DNA from: Thalassomonas sp. RHCl1
Lineage (GTDB): Bacteria > Pseudomonadota > Gammaproteobacteria > Enterobacterales > Alteromonadaceae
DNA length: 64,000 bases
Reading direction: 5' to 3'
Assembly (NCBI RefSeq): GCF_947387555.1
Contig: NZ_CANDNZ010000003.1
Location: 558,001-622,000 of the forward strand
This document shows positions 41,103 through 52,100 of this stretch, in pieces. A program made the translations under genes and the position numbers. Position 1 is the first letter of the stretch, and every line of letters starts with the position of its first letter. The notes beneath the pieces are model-generated. The model did not search any database. It was not told the origin of the DNA and was given only the letters and a program-made list of their open reading frames with translations.

Positions 41103-42787
41103 AAATTTTTAATTCCTTTACCAAGGAGGCGCCGAATAAAGTCTTTATCTCGATTTTACTCGGTGCCCTTGCCGGTATGCTTTATTCGGCGCTTATTCCT
41201 TTGGTGCTCTCGGGCATCAACCCGGAAGATCCCGCTTTTCCAAAAGCCGATACGGTAACCGAGACCCTGTTCTCGTTTGATGTCAGCAATTATAAACTGG
41301 CGCTGATGTTCCTGTTCAGCTGTGTGCTGATCCTGTTAATGCGCAGCTCATCAGAAGTCATGTTGATCCGGGTATCGAGCAATGTCGCTAAAGACCTGCG
41401 CACTAAGTTTTATTACCGCATTGCCGGTGCGCCTTTGGCGACCCAGGAAAAAATCGGCTCGGCCCGCTTTACCGCGGCGGTGAATATCGATGTCCCGAGG
41501 ATCATCGGCGGCGCCCGGGTGATCCCGGAAATACTGATCAACACCATCACCTTAGTCGGCATGTTGGGCTTTTTGGTCTATCTCAACTTTGAAGTCTTTA
41601 AATTCGTGATGATGGCTATTTTTGTCGGCGTGATCTGCTATCAGATCCCGATCACTATCGGCAGCCGCATGTTCCAGACCTCCCGGATAGAGCAGGACAA
41701 GTTGCAAGAGTCGATCAAAAGCCTGATCTATGGCGCCAAAGAGCTCAAACTCGATACTTTAAAGCGCCGGCACTTTTTTAAACATACTTTGCTGAACCAC
41801 GAAGACAACATTTTAAAAAATAATAAAAGAGCAGAAACCATCATGCGGGCGACCATGTGTTTTGGCGACCTGATCTCCTTTTTTGTTATCGGTGCGGTGT
41901 GCTTTATCTTCGTCAATTATTATTCCATCAGCCAGCAGGAACTTGTCGGCGTGGTCATGGCGCTGCTTTATGTTACCGGCCCTATTTCCATCATATTAGG
42001 TTCGATCCCCCAATTGGCGATCGCCTCGGTTTCATACCGCAGAATGGAAAAACTTATTGCAGAAATCCCGCAGGAAGACAGCAATGAGCAGGTTAACCAG
42101 CTTGGCGAGTGGCAAAGCATGAAATTTGACCAGGTAGAATACAGCTACCCTATGGTGGCAGGTGAAGCCGGGTTTAAAGTCGGCCCGCTCAACCTGGAAA
42201 TTAATAAGGGAGAAATCACCTTTATTATCGGGGCAAACGGCTCGGGTAAATCAACGTTAAGTAAATTATTAACCCTGCATTACCTGCCGACCTCAGGTGA
42301 CATCTTATTTGGCGATCAACGAGTCTCCCCTGACTCTATTGTCAGCCACAGGCAGACTATCGGGGCGATTTACTCGGATTACCACCTCTTTGACCGCCTG
42401 TTGGTGGAGTTAACCGATGAAGTGCTGGCAACAACCCAGCATTATTTAAAAACCTTACATTTGGACAAAAAGGTGAAAATAGTCGACGGCCAGTTCTCCA
42501 CAACCTCATTATCCGACGGACAACGTAAAAGGCTGGCGCTGCTGGTGGCATTTTTGGAAGACAAAGATCTTTACCTGTTCGACGAATGGGCGGCAGATCA
42601 GGATCCGGTATTTAAAAATGTCTTTTATACCGAAATATTGCCCAACTTAAAGGCCAAAAACAAAGCCGTTATCGCCATCAGTCATGATGACAAGTATTTT
42701 GACGTCGCCGATAAAATACTGGTCATGGACCAGGGCAAACTCGTTGACTATGAGGAATCAAGCTTACACCTTGCCCAGGTCAGTTAA
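41099..42787 (+). CDS. PvdE/SyrD-type cyclic-peptide ABC exporter
   Basis: A 562-residue half-transporter with a fused membrane and ATPase domain. The membrane part (about 15-320) has roughly six hydrophobic segments. The ATPase has Walker A GANGSGKST near 378, the signature LSDGQRKRLALL near 470, Walker B DLYLFDEWAADQ near 490 and the switch His in AISHDD near 525. The Walker B acidic pair reads DE, and the degenerate WAADQDP that follows is typical of the peptide-siderophore exporter group. The GTG start overlaps the acylase stop (GTGA), with AGGAAGGA 8 bases upstream. It should carry the finished or acylated peptide across the inner membrane. No outer-membrane efflux partner is in the window. 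Confidence 0.93.
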   Translation: MKIFNSFTKEAPNKVFISILLGALAGMLYSALIPLVLSGINPEDPAFPKADTVTETLFSFDVSNYKLALMFLFSCVLILLMRSSSEVMLIRVSSNVAKDLRTKFYYRIAGAPLATQEKIGSARFTAAVNIDVPRIIGGARVIPEILINTITLVGMLGFLVYLNFEVFKFVMMAIFVGVICYQIPITIGSRMFQTSRIEQDKLQESIKSLIYGAKELKLDTLKRRHFFKHTLLNHEDNILKNNKRAETIMRATMCFGDLISFFVIGAVCFIFVNYYSISQQELVGVVMALLYVTGPISIILGSIPQLAIASVSYRRMEKLIAEIPQEDSNEQVNQLGEWQSMKFDQVEYSYPMVAGEAGFKVGPLNLEINKGEITFIIGANGSGKSTLSKLLTLHYLPTSGDILFGDQRVSPDSIVSHRQTIGAIYSDYHLFDRLLVELTDEVLATTQHYLKTLHLDKKVKIVDGQFSTTSLSDGQRKRLALLVAFLEDKDLYLFDEWAADQDPVFKNVFYTEILPNLKAKNKAVIAISHDDKYFDVADKILVMDQGKLVDYEESSLHLAQVS

Positions 42788-42848
42788 CCTGCCAAGGCAA
42801 CAAATACAATAATAAAAATAAGCATTTGATTTTTATCAATTAATATTG

Positions 42849-42869
42849 TGAACCCTTTCTTTGGGTTCA
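42849..42869 (+). terminator. Weak hairpin after the exporter gene
   Basis: A 7-bp perfect stem (TGAACCC / GGGTTCA) with a pyrimidine-rich loop, about 60 bases after the exporter stop. It is followed by AT-rich sequence but no clear T-run. It may attenuate readthrough into the NRPS gene. Confidence 0.4.
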
Positions 42870-42903
42870 TAATATTTAACGGTTTTCGCCAATAGCGAGA
42901 CTT

Positions 42904-43063
42904 ATACCAATTGCATTAAGTAGATGACCAAGATTCGGTGAGGATAAATTTTCAAGAGCAAGGCGTTTGATTGAGCAATAGCAAGCTATTGTGATTGAAA
43001 ACAACGCAGAACTTGGAGATTTAGACCATCCGAAGATGGTTAGATATTTAATAAAATTGGTAT
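42904..43063. mobile_element. MITE-like element with TATACCAATT-type terminal inverted repeats
   Basis: A 160-bp non-coding element. The outer 26 bases of each end form inverted repeats (ATACCAATT then ATTAA on the left; the complement on the right), about 21 of 26 matching. Inside are further palindromes: CAATAGC-AA-GCTATTG at 42976-42991 and ACCATC-CGAA-GATGGT near 43025-43040. There is no transposase gene, and the 78-codon antisense ORF across it looks accidental. It is inserted in the gap between the exporter and the plus-strand NRPS. Similar ends are known to me from repeats of marine Alteromonadales. I cannot identify a parent element. Confidence 0.7.
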
Positions 43064-43163
43064 TCAACCACAGGTAAAGAATAGATAACGAAATAAGTAA
43101 ACTCATTAACATCCAGCGTGATTTGAGACTTGTTTCCTTAGCCAGAATCCAGGTTATTATAGA

Positions 43164-46100
43164 ATGAACAATGACAATAAAAATAACGTATATCCCTTAA
43201 CCTTAGCCCAGCAAGATATATATTTTGATCAACTCCACCATCAGGGCAGCCCCTTATACAATATCGGCGGCGTGATCCGTTTTAAAAAACTGGATATTCC
43301 CCGGCTGCAGGCGGCACATAAAAAGTTAGTGAGCCAGCATGATGCCTTTGGTTTGCGCATTGTTGAATCGGAAACCGGCCTGGGACAATATGTCAGCAAA
43401 AAGCGCACTTCGGATCTGCCGCTGATCGATTTCAGCAGCGAAAGCAACCCGCAGCAAGCGGCGCAGCTGTGGCTAAAAAACCTGTTCGAAACCGCCCTGG
43501 ACATAGATGACTGCGAGCTGTTCCGCTCTTATTTACTGAAAATATCCAATGAGCAATATCAGTATGTCGGTTTTGCCCATCACCTGATTTTAGACGGCTG
43601 GGGGTTTGCCAACTGGGCCAAACAGCTCGGCTGCATCTATAACAACGAACCGGAACATATCTCAGGTGACTGGCAAAGCGTGGCGGACAGCGATCTGGCT
43701 TACCAGCAAAGCAAGCGTTACCAAAAAGATAAAGTTTTCTGGCAAAGTGAACTGGAAAACCTGCCGGAGCCGGCCCTGCCCCCTTTGTATCAGGAACAAT
43801 ACCAGGACACGAAAACACCGCCGAGCCACCGGGAAATATTAACTATCCCCCATGCATTGCACCAGCAACTGGCATTAAAGGCAAAAGAAGCCAATACCAG
43901 TGCTTCCCAAGCCTACCTGGCGATTCTCAGCCTCTATTTTTCCAGGCTGCTTAACGGCAAAGAATTTATTGTCGGCATTCCTTCGCATAACCGCAGAAGC
44001 CAGGCGGATAAAAACATGGTCGGCATCTTCACCGGCGTCAGCCCGCTTCGGGTCTCAGTCAATCTGAGCCAAAACTTTAACCAGTTATGCGAAAACCTGT
44101 CGTCGGGCCTCAAGCATATCTACCGTCATCAGCGTTACCCGATAGGCAATATGCACCAGGAAGCGCAAAACGGACAACACCGCGGCTCCCTGTATGACAT
44201 CGCCTTCAATTACCTCAAACTTGACAGTCAGTTAGAGGTCGAAGGGCATGAAGCGGATCTGGTGTACCTGAGCCACAACCACGAGCAGACGCCGCTGATG
44301 TTTACCGTCTGGGAATACGGTGAAAATCAGGATGTAGAAATTCAGCTGGATCATAACCTTAGCTATATCTCGAAAGCCGATGCCAAACTACTGTCGGCAA
44401 GGTTTGAAACCATTATCAAACAAGTCGCCGGCCAGGAAATAACTTCCCTGGAGCAGGTCGAGATCCTGCCGCAACAAGAGCTTGATATCTTAAACGGCTT
44501 CGCCCGGGGCATAGAGGTCAAGCGAGACGAAAACCTGCTGGCCCATGAATTATTTGAACAGCAGGTCGAGCAGACCCCGGATAAAACCGCGTTAATTTTT
44601 AAAGACGAGCAACTGAGCTACCGCGAACTTAATACTCGCGCCAACCGCCTGGCCCGCTACCTGCAGGCACAGGGGGTTAAACCCGACAGCCTGGTCGGTG
44701 TGTGTGTTGACCGCTCGGCGGAAATGGTGATCAGCATATTGGCGATCCTCAAAACAGGCGCCGCTTATGTGCCGCTTGATCCCAGCTACCCTAAGGCCCG
44801 TTTGCAATATATTCTTGAAGACACAGGGTTAAAACACCTGGTGAACTGGTCGCAGCTGGACATAGACACCCTGACAGAAGCCGAGGTCCATATTACCGAT
44901 CTTAACCACGGCCAGGATCTGTGCAGCGATTTATCCGGTGAAAACCTCACCGAGCTGGTGCCCGGCGGCAAAAACCGCCTGGCTTATGTCATCTATACCT
45001 CAGGCTCTACCGGCAATCCCAAAGGGGTGCTGGTGCAACATGCCAACCTGGTCAACTTCCTGTTTGCCATGCAAGACAAGCCCGGCATGAGCGGCGATGA
45101 CAGCCTGCTGGCGGTCACCTCGACCTCATTTGATATCCACTGCCTGGAGCTGTTCTTACCTTTGATCTGCGGCGCAAAATTAGTGGTGGCATCAAAAGCC
45201 GCCACCTCGGATGCCAGCCAGCTGATGGATTTGATCGAGCAGCATCAGATCAATATCTTCCAGGCGACACCGGCCACCTGGCGCATGCTGCTTGACAGCA
45301 AGTGGCAGCCACAAGCGCACATCAAGATCTTATGCGGCGGCGAAGCCCTGAGCCTGAGCCTGGCGAAGCAATTAACCGGCAACGCCAATATTGAGCTTTG
45401 GAACATGTACGGCCCGACAGAAACCACGGTCTGGTCCAGTGTCCACAGGATCCACGGCGATGATGAAAACATCTTAATCGGCAAACCCATAGATAATACG
45501 CAATTTTATGTGGTCAATCGCGCCGGCGAACTGGCCCCGGTCGGCGCCACCGGCGAGCTGTTGATCACCGGCAGCGGCGTGACCCGGGGTTATTTAAACC
45601 GCCCGGATTTAACCGACAGACAATTTATAACCAATAGCTATCAGACACAGGATCCTGCCAGCGAAAAAGCCTATCGCACCGGCGACCTGGTGCGCTGGCT
45701 GCCGGACGGCAACCTGGTATGTTTGGGCCGTATCGATGATCAGATCAAAATCCGCGGTTTCCGGGTAGAGCTGGGGGAAATTGAAAACCAGTTAGCCCTG
45801 TGCCCGCAAGTCGCCAGTTGCCTGGTGGCTGCCCGGGAAGATCAGTCGGGTCAAAAGCAGTTGGTGGCTTATGTCAAACCTGAGCAGAGCGAGCCGACAG
45901 AAGATGAGCAAATACAGCTCGTCGAAAGCTATAAACAGGCACTGAAAACCACCTTGCCTGATTACATGGTGCCGTCAGCTTTTGTCTTTATGCAGCAATG
46001 GCCGCTGACCGCCAATGGCAAAATCGATAAAAAAGCCCTGCCCTCTCCCGATGCCAGTGCTTTACAGGGAGAATATATCGCGCCACAAACAGCCACAGAA

Positions 46101-49100
46101 AAAACCCTGTGTCAGATTTGGGCGCAGCTGTTAACGATAGAGGCCGAAAAAATCAGCGCCGATGCCGACTTTTTTGCCCTCGGCGGGCACTCACTGCTGT
46201 CGGTGCGCTTAGTGGCGGAAATCAGGGAACAACTTAAGGTGGAAATTTCGGTAAAATCTATTTTTGATGCCGCCACCATTAAAGAGCTGGCCGCCGTGAT
46301 AGAGCAAGCCTCACAAGGTAACCTGCGCGGTAAGATCACCGCCGCATCAGATAAGAATGCGCCTATGCCGCTTTCTTTTGCCCAGCAAAGGTTATGGTTT
46401 ATCGACCAGCTGCAGAGAGGCAGCTCAGAGTACAACATGCCGGGCGCCTTCTCGGTACGGGGAGATTTTGACAGCAAAGCCGCCGAGCAGGCCTTTGCCG
46501 CGATTATCGAGCGTCATGAAATATTACGCACTGTTTATATCGAACAAGATGATGTTACCCTGCAACGCCTTAAGGCTGACTACGGCTTTACCCTGGTTCA
46601 ACATGATCTAACAGACTTAGATGAAGCCGCCCAGACACAGCAGTTAACGGCCTTAATCCAAGACAACACCTGCCATAACTTTGATTTATCTGAAGATTTA
46701 ATGGTACGCGCCAGCTATATCCGCCTGGATAACAACCAGGGCAACGGGGTATTATTATTTAATATGCACCATATTGCCGCCGACGGCTGGTCTATGGATG
46801 TCCTGATCAAAGAGTTTGTCACCCAGTACCAGGCAATCACACGTACAAAGGAAAGCGCAAAGGAAAACTCACAGGAAAATGCACAAGCATGTCCGTTAGC
46901 ACCGCTTGAAATTCAATACAGCGATTATGCCCGCTGGCAGCGGGAATGGCTGCAGGGGGAAGTATTAGAGACACAACTGAGTTATTGGCAGCAGCAGTTA
47001 GCCGATGTTCCGCCGGTGCATACTTTAGTGTTGGACAAGGCGCGCCCGGAGATCAAAAAACATTCAGGCGCCCGGGTATCACAACAACTGTCCGGCGAAG
47101 TTGCAAGCAAACTGCAGGATATCGCCGCGCACTATAAGTTAACCCCTTTTATGCTGCTGCACAGTGCCCTGGCGATGGTATTGTCGCGCCACAGCAACAG
47201 CACGGATATCGTTATCGGCACCCCGGTCGCCAACCGGATGCAAACGGAAGTTGAGCCGCTGATCGGTTTATTTGTCAATACCTTAGTACTGAGGGTCAAT
47301 ACCGGCCACCGCCAGCTCGATGATTACCTGGCCCATGTACGCCAAGTGCATCTCGATGCCCAGAACAACCAGGATGTGCCGTTTGAGCAGCTGGTGGATG
47401 CGTTAAATATCCCGCGCAGCACCGCCCATACACCGCTGTTCCAGATCATGCTGACCACCAATACCGAACATGGCCTGGCGGGCGAAACCGATGCCCTGAC
47501 ACTTGACGGCGTCACCTTAACGCCGCTGGCAAGCGATACCATCACGGCTAAGTTTGATCTGGATATCGGCATTAACCTCAATAACGACGGGGTGGACATC
47601 AACTGGACCTTTGATAGTGCTATCTTTAGCCAGGAGCATGTCAGCCAGTTCAACGACCACCTGATCAACATGTTAACGGCGATGGCAGAGCTGACGCCGG
47701 CAGCAGACACGCAAGTAAACGCCTTAGGCATGTTATCGGCGCAGGAGCGCCATTACCTGCTCCATGACCTCAATGACAGCGCCGTGAACTATCCGCAGGA
47801 TAAAGGCATTCATGAACTCTTTGCACAGCAGGTGATCAAAACCCCGGATAATATCGCCCTGGTAGCAAACAACAGCCAAATCAGCTACCGTGAACTGGAT
47901 CAAAGCGCCAACCGCCTGGCCCGTTACCTGCGGGCACAAGGGGTTGGTCAGGAAACCTTTGTCGGCGTCTGTTTAAACCGCTCCCCTGAAATGGTCGTAG
48001 CCATTTTGGCGATACTCAAAGCAGGTGGCGCCTATGTGCCGCTCGATCCCGCTTATCCCGAGAGCCGTTTACAGCATATTCTAACCGATACCGGGGTAGA
48101 ACATGTGCTGACCAACTCCCAGCTGGCCTCCGTGCTTGCCGGGGCTGATGATGCCAACGTTAAATTGCTTTGTCTCGATGATGACACTCTCAAAGCCGAA
48201 ATAGAGGCACAAGCAGACAGCGAGCTTGAAAACAAACAAGCACAAGCAAATTCAGGCGCCAAGCTGGCCTATGTCATTTATACCTCGGGCTCCACCGGAC
48301 TACCCAAAGGGGTGATGGTGGAACACCATAACGTAACCCGGCTGGTGACCAAGAGCAACTTTGTACCTTTGGATGAAAGCACCCGCTTTTTACAGGCGGC
48401 GCCGATCGCCTTTGATGCCGCCACGCTTGAGCTTTGGGGACCGCTGCTTAACGGCGGCCAGTGTATTATCTATGACGAATTACACATAGATTTGCAGCAA
48501 CTGACGGACTTTATCAATAGCCATGAGGTTAATACCTTATGGTTAACGGCGGGCTTATTTGAGCAGTGGAGTGAAATGTCCGCCCAGGCAGGCAATATCA
48601 AGTACCTGCTGGCAGGGGGCGATGTGCTCAATGTCGATGCCGTCAACCGGGTGATAGAGAATATCCCGGGCATCGAAGTTATCAACGGTTACGGCCCGAC
48701 AGAAAATACCACCTTTACCGCCTGTCACCGGGTGAACGAGCAAGACAGACAAGGCTTGCATATTCCGATCGGTAAAGCGATCCAAAATACCAGCACTTAT
48801 GTGTTGACCGACTCCCTGGCACTGACACCTTTTGGTGCGGTCGGGGAACTATACACAGGCGGCGCCGGGGTGGCCCGCGGCTACCTGAACCAGGAGCAGG
48901 CGACACAGGCAAGCTTTATCGCCAATCCTTTTAGCGACAAGGGTGACGACCGTTTATATAAAACCGGCGATCTGGTGCGCTATTTAAGCAACGGTACTTT
49001 AGAGTTTATCGGCCGGGCCGATAACCAGGTGAAAGTACGCGGTTTCAGGATTGAACTGTCGGAAATCGAGCACCAGCTTAATTTATGTCAGCAAGTACAC

Positions 49101-52100
49101 TCAGGCGTGGTACTGGCCAAGGGAGAAAGCAGCAGCAACAAACAGCTGGTCGCTTATGTTAAGGCAGAACAGCTTGATCTGGCATCAGAAGATCAAGCCA
49201 ATTTTATCGCCGGCTTAAAAACGGCGCTCGCACAAAGCCTGCCCGATTACATGGTGCCCTCGGCTTTTGTGCTAATCGATGCCTGGCCGCTGACCGGCAA
49301 TGGTAAAATAGATAAAAAAGCCCTACCGTCGCCCGATGCCAGTTTATTGCAGGGAGAATATATCGCCCCGCAAACCGACACCGAAAAAGCCCTGTGCCAA
49401 ATCTGGGCACAGCTGTTAACCCTGGATGAAACCAAGATCAGCACAAGTGCCGACTTCTTCACCCTGGGGGGACACTCGCTGCTGTCGGTACGTTTGGTCT
49501 CAGAGATCCGCAAACAGCTGCAAGTTGAACTTACGGTAAAATCTGTCTTTGAAGCCAGCACCATTAAGGCGTTGGCCGAAGTCATCGAACAAGGTTCGCA
49601 AACAAGCCTGAGACAGCAAGTACAGGCCGTAGTGCGTGAAAGCGATCAGATGCCGCTCTCTTTTGCCCAGCAAAGATTATGGTTTATCGACCAGCTTCAG
49701 GGCAGCAGCGTGGAATACAATATGTCTGCCGCCTTTGAAATACGCGGCGACTTTAATGCCGATATCGCCGAGCAGGCATTGTCGGAAATTATCCGTCGCC
49801 ATGAGGTTCTGCGTACGGTTTATATCGAACAGGACGAGCAAACCCACCAGCAGATCCTGGCAAACTTTACCTTTCCCCTGACCCGCCACGACTTAACCGC
49901 CCTGGACGAGACGGCGCAAAAGGCAGAGTTAACGGCATTGATTAATGCCGATATGCAAAAACCGTTTAATTTAAAAGAAGATTTAATGGTACGCGCCAGC
50001 TTTGTCACTTTTGAGCAAAGCAATAAAGATCAAACCCGCGGCGCCCTGATCTTTAATATGCACCATATTGCTTCCGACGGCTGGTCGATGGAAGTCTTGA
50101 TCCGCGAATTTGTCAGCCTGTACCAGAGCATCGGCACCGGTAGCGTAAGTGACTTGCCTGAGCTGGAAATCCAGTACGCAGATTATGCCCACTGGCAGCG
50201 GGAATGGTTGCAGGGTGAAGTATTGGAAGCCCAGCTCAGTTACTGGGACAAGCAGTTAGCCGATGTGCCGCCGGTACACTCTTTGGCGCTGGACAAGCCA
50301 AGAGCGGAAATGAAACAACACACGGGCGCCAGTATTACCGGCCAGTTATCCGGCGATGTCGCAGGCCAGCTAAAGCAGCTTGCCGCCCGCCATCAGCTGA
50401 CCCCGTTTATGCTGCTGCACAGCGCGCTGGCACTGGTGTTGTCGCGCCACAGCAACAGCAAGGACATTATTATCGGCACCCCGGTGGCAAACCGGCTGCA
50501 GGCGGAGCTTGAGCCGTTGATCGGTTTCTTCGTCAATACCCTGGTGCTGCGCCTGGATACCAATCATCAGCAGCTTGAAGACTATCTCGCCCATGTGCGC
50601 CAGGTACATTTAGACGGACAAAACAATCAGGATGTGCCTTTCGAGCAACTGGTGGAGCGGTTAAATATCGCCCGCAGCACCGCCCATACGCCGCTGTTCC
50701 AGATCATGTTATCGAGTAACACCAAGCAAAATGAAGGCGGCAACCAGTCGCAGATAAGCTTACCCGGGGTCGAACTATCGGCGTTAAGTCATGACAATAT
50801 CGCCTCCCATTTCGATCTCGATATTGGCATCAATATCAGCGAAACCGGCGTCGATCTAAACTGGACCTACGACAACAGTATTTTCACCGCCGAGCATATC
50901 AGCCAGCTCAATAACCACCTGATGACGTTATTATCGTCAATGGCGGCGCTGGAAAATGCCTCTGCCGGCCAGGCCACGCTCGCGTCATTAAATATGCTGT
51001 CGTCTGATGAAAGTAAACACTTACTTGAATCGCTTAATGATCGCCGGGTTGATTATCCGCAAGACCAGCTGATCCATGAATTGTTTGAAGCCCAGGTGAT
51101 GCAAACGCCGGATAATATCGCCCTATCTTTTGAAGGGGAAACGCTGAGTTACCGGGTGCTCAATGAAAAAACCAACCGCCTGGCCCATTACCTCAAAGCA
51201 CAAGGCACAGGCCCGGAAACCTTAGTCGGTATTTGCCTGGAGCGCTCGCAGGAAATGCTGATTGCCATGCTGGCCGTGCTTAAGGCCGGGGGCGCCTATG
51301 TGCCGCTCGATCCCAGCTACCCGGAGGCACGCCTTCAATATATGATCCAGGACAGCGGCGTAAAAGGCGTGCTGACCAAGGCGAGCCTTATTCAAGACTT
51401 CGCTTTTGACCCTGGCACGGAGTTTGTCGACCTGGATAACCAGGAGCTGGTAAACGCACTAAATACTTACCCGACCGACAACCTCGGCAGGGGCGACCAG
51501 CTAACGCCGGACAACCTTGCCTATACCATATACACCTCCGGCTCTACCGGAAATCCTAAAGGGGTCATTGTCGAGCATCATGCCTTTGTGGACCGTTTGC
51601 ATACCTTTGACCGGGCATTTGGCCTTGGCAGCGGCGATGTCGTGCCGAGCATAGCCTCTTTTGCTTTCGATATTTCCCTGCTGGAGCTGATCTATCCCCT
51701 GACCTGCGGCGCAGAAGTCAAGGTATTGCCGCGCAGCAAAATCATCAATGTCGCCGAACTAAAAGAAGAGCTGAAAACCTGCACTTTCGTGCATATGGTG
51801 CCCAGCCTGGCCCAATTCTGGTTGGATGAAATTATCCGCGAGCAGGCAACCAAAGATTATCCGGGGCTGAAATATATCGCCACCGGCGGCGATGCCGTGC
51901 CTGAGTCGTTATTGACCTCGCTAAAAGCAACCCTGCCTGAGGTGACCCTGTTGCAGTTTTATGGTCCGACGGAAGCGGTACTGTTTTGTGTCTGCCACCC
52001 GCAAGCGGCCGATGCGCCGTCATCCTTAGGCCTGGGCCTGGACAATGTCAGCCTCTATGTGCTTGATGATGACCTGAACCTGCAGCCGCAAGGCGCCGTG

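Noticed and set aside
42876-43112. 78-codon minus-strand ORF
   Set aside because: It lies across the MITE-like element, has no ribosome-binding site and reads as translated palindromic DNA.
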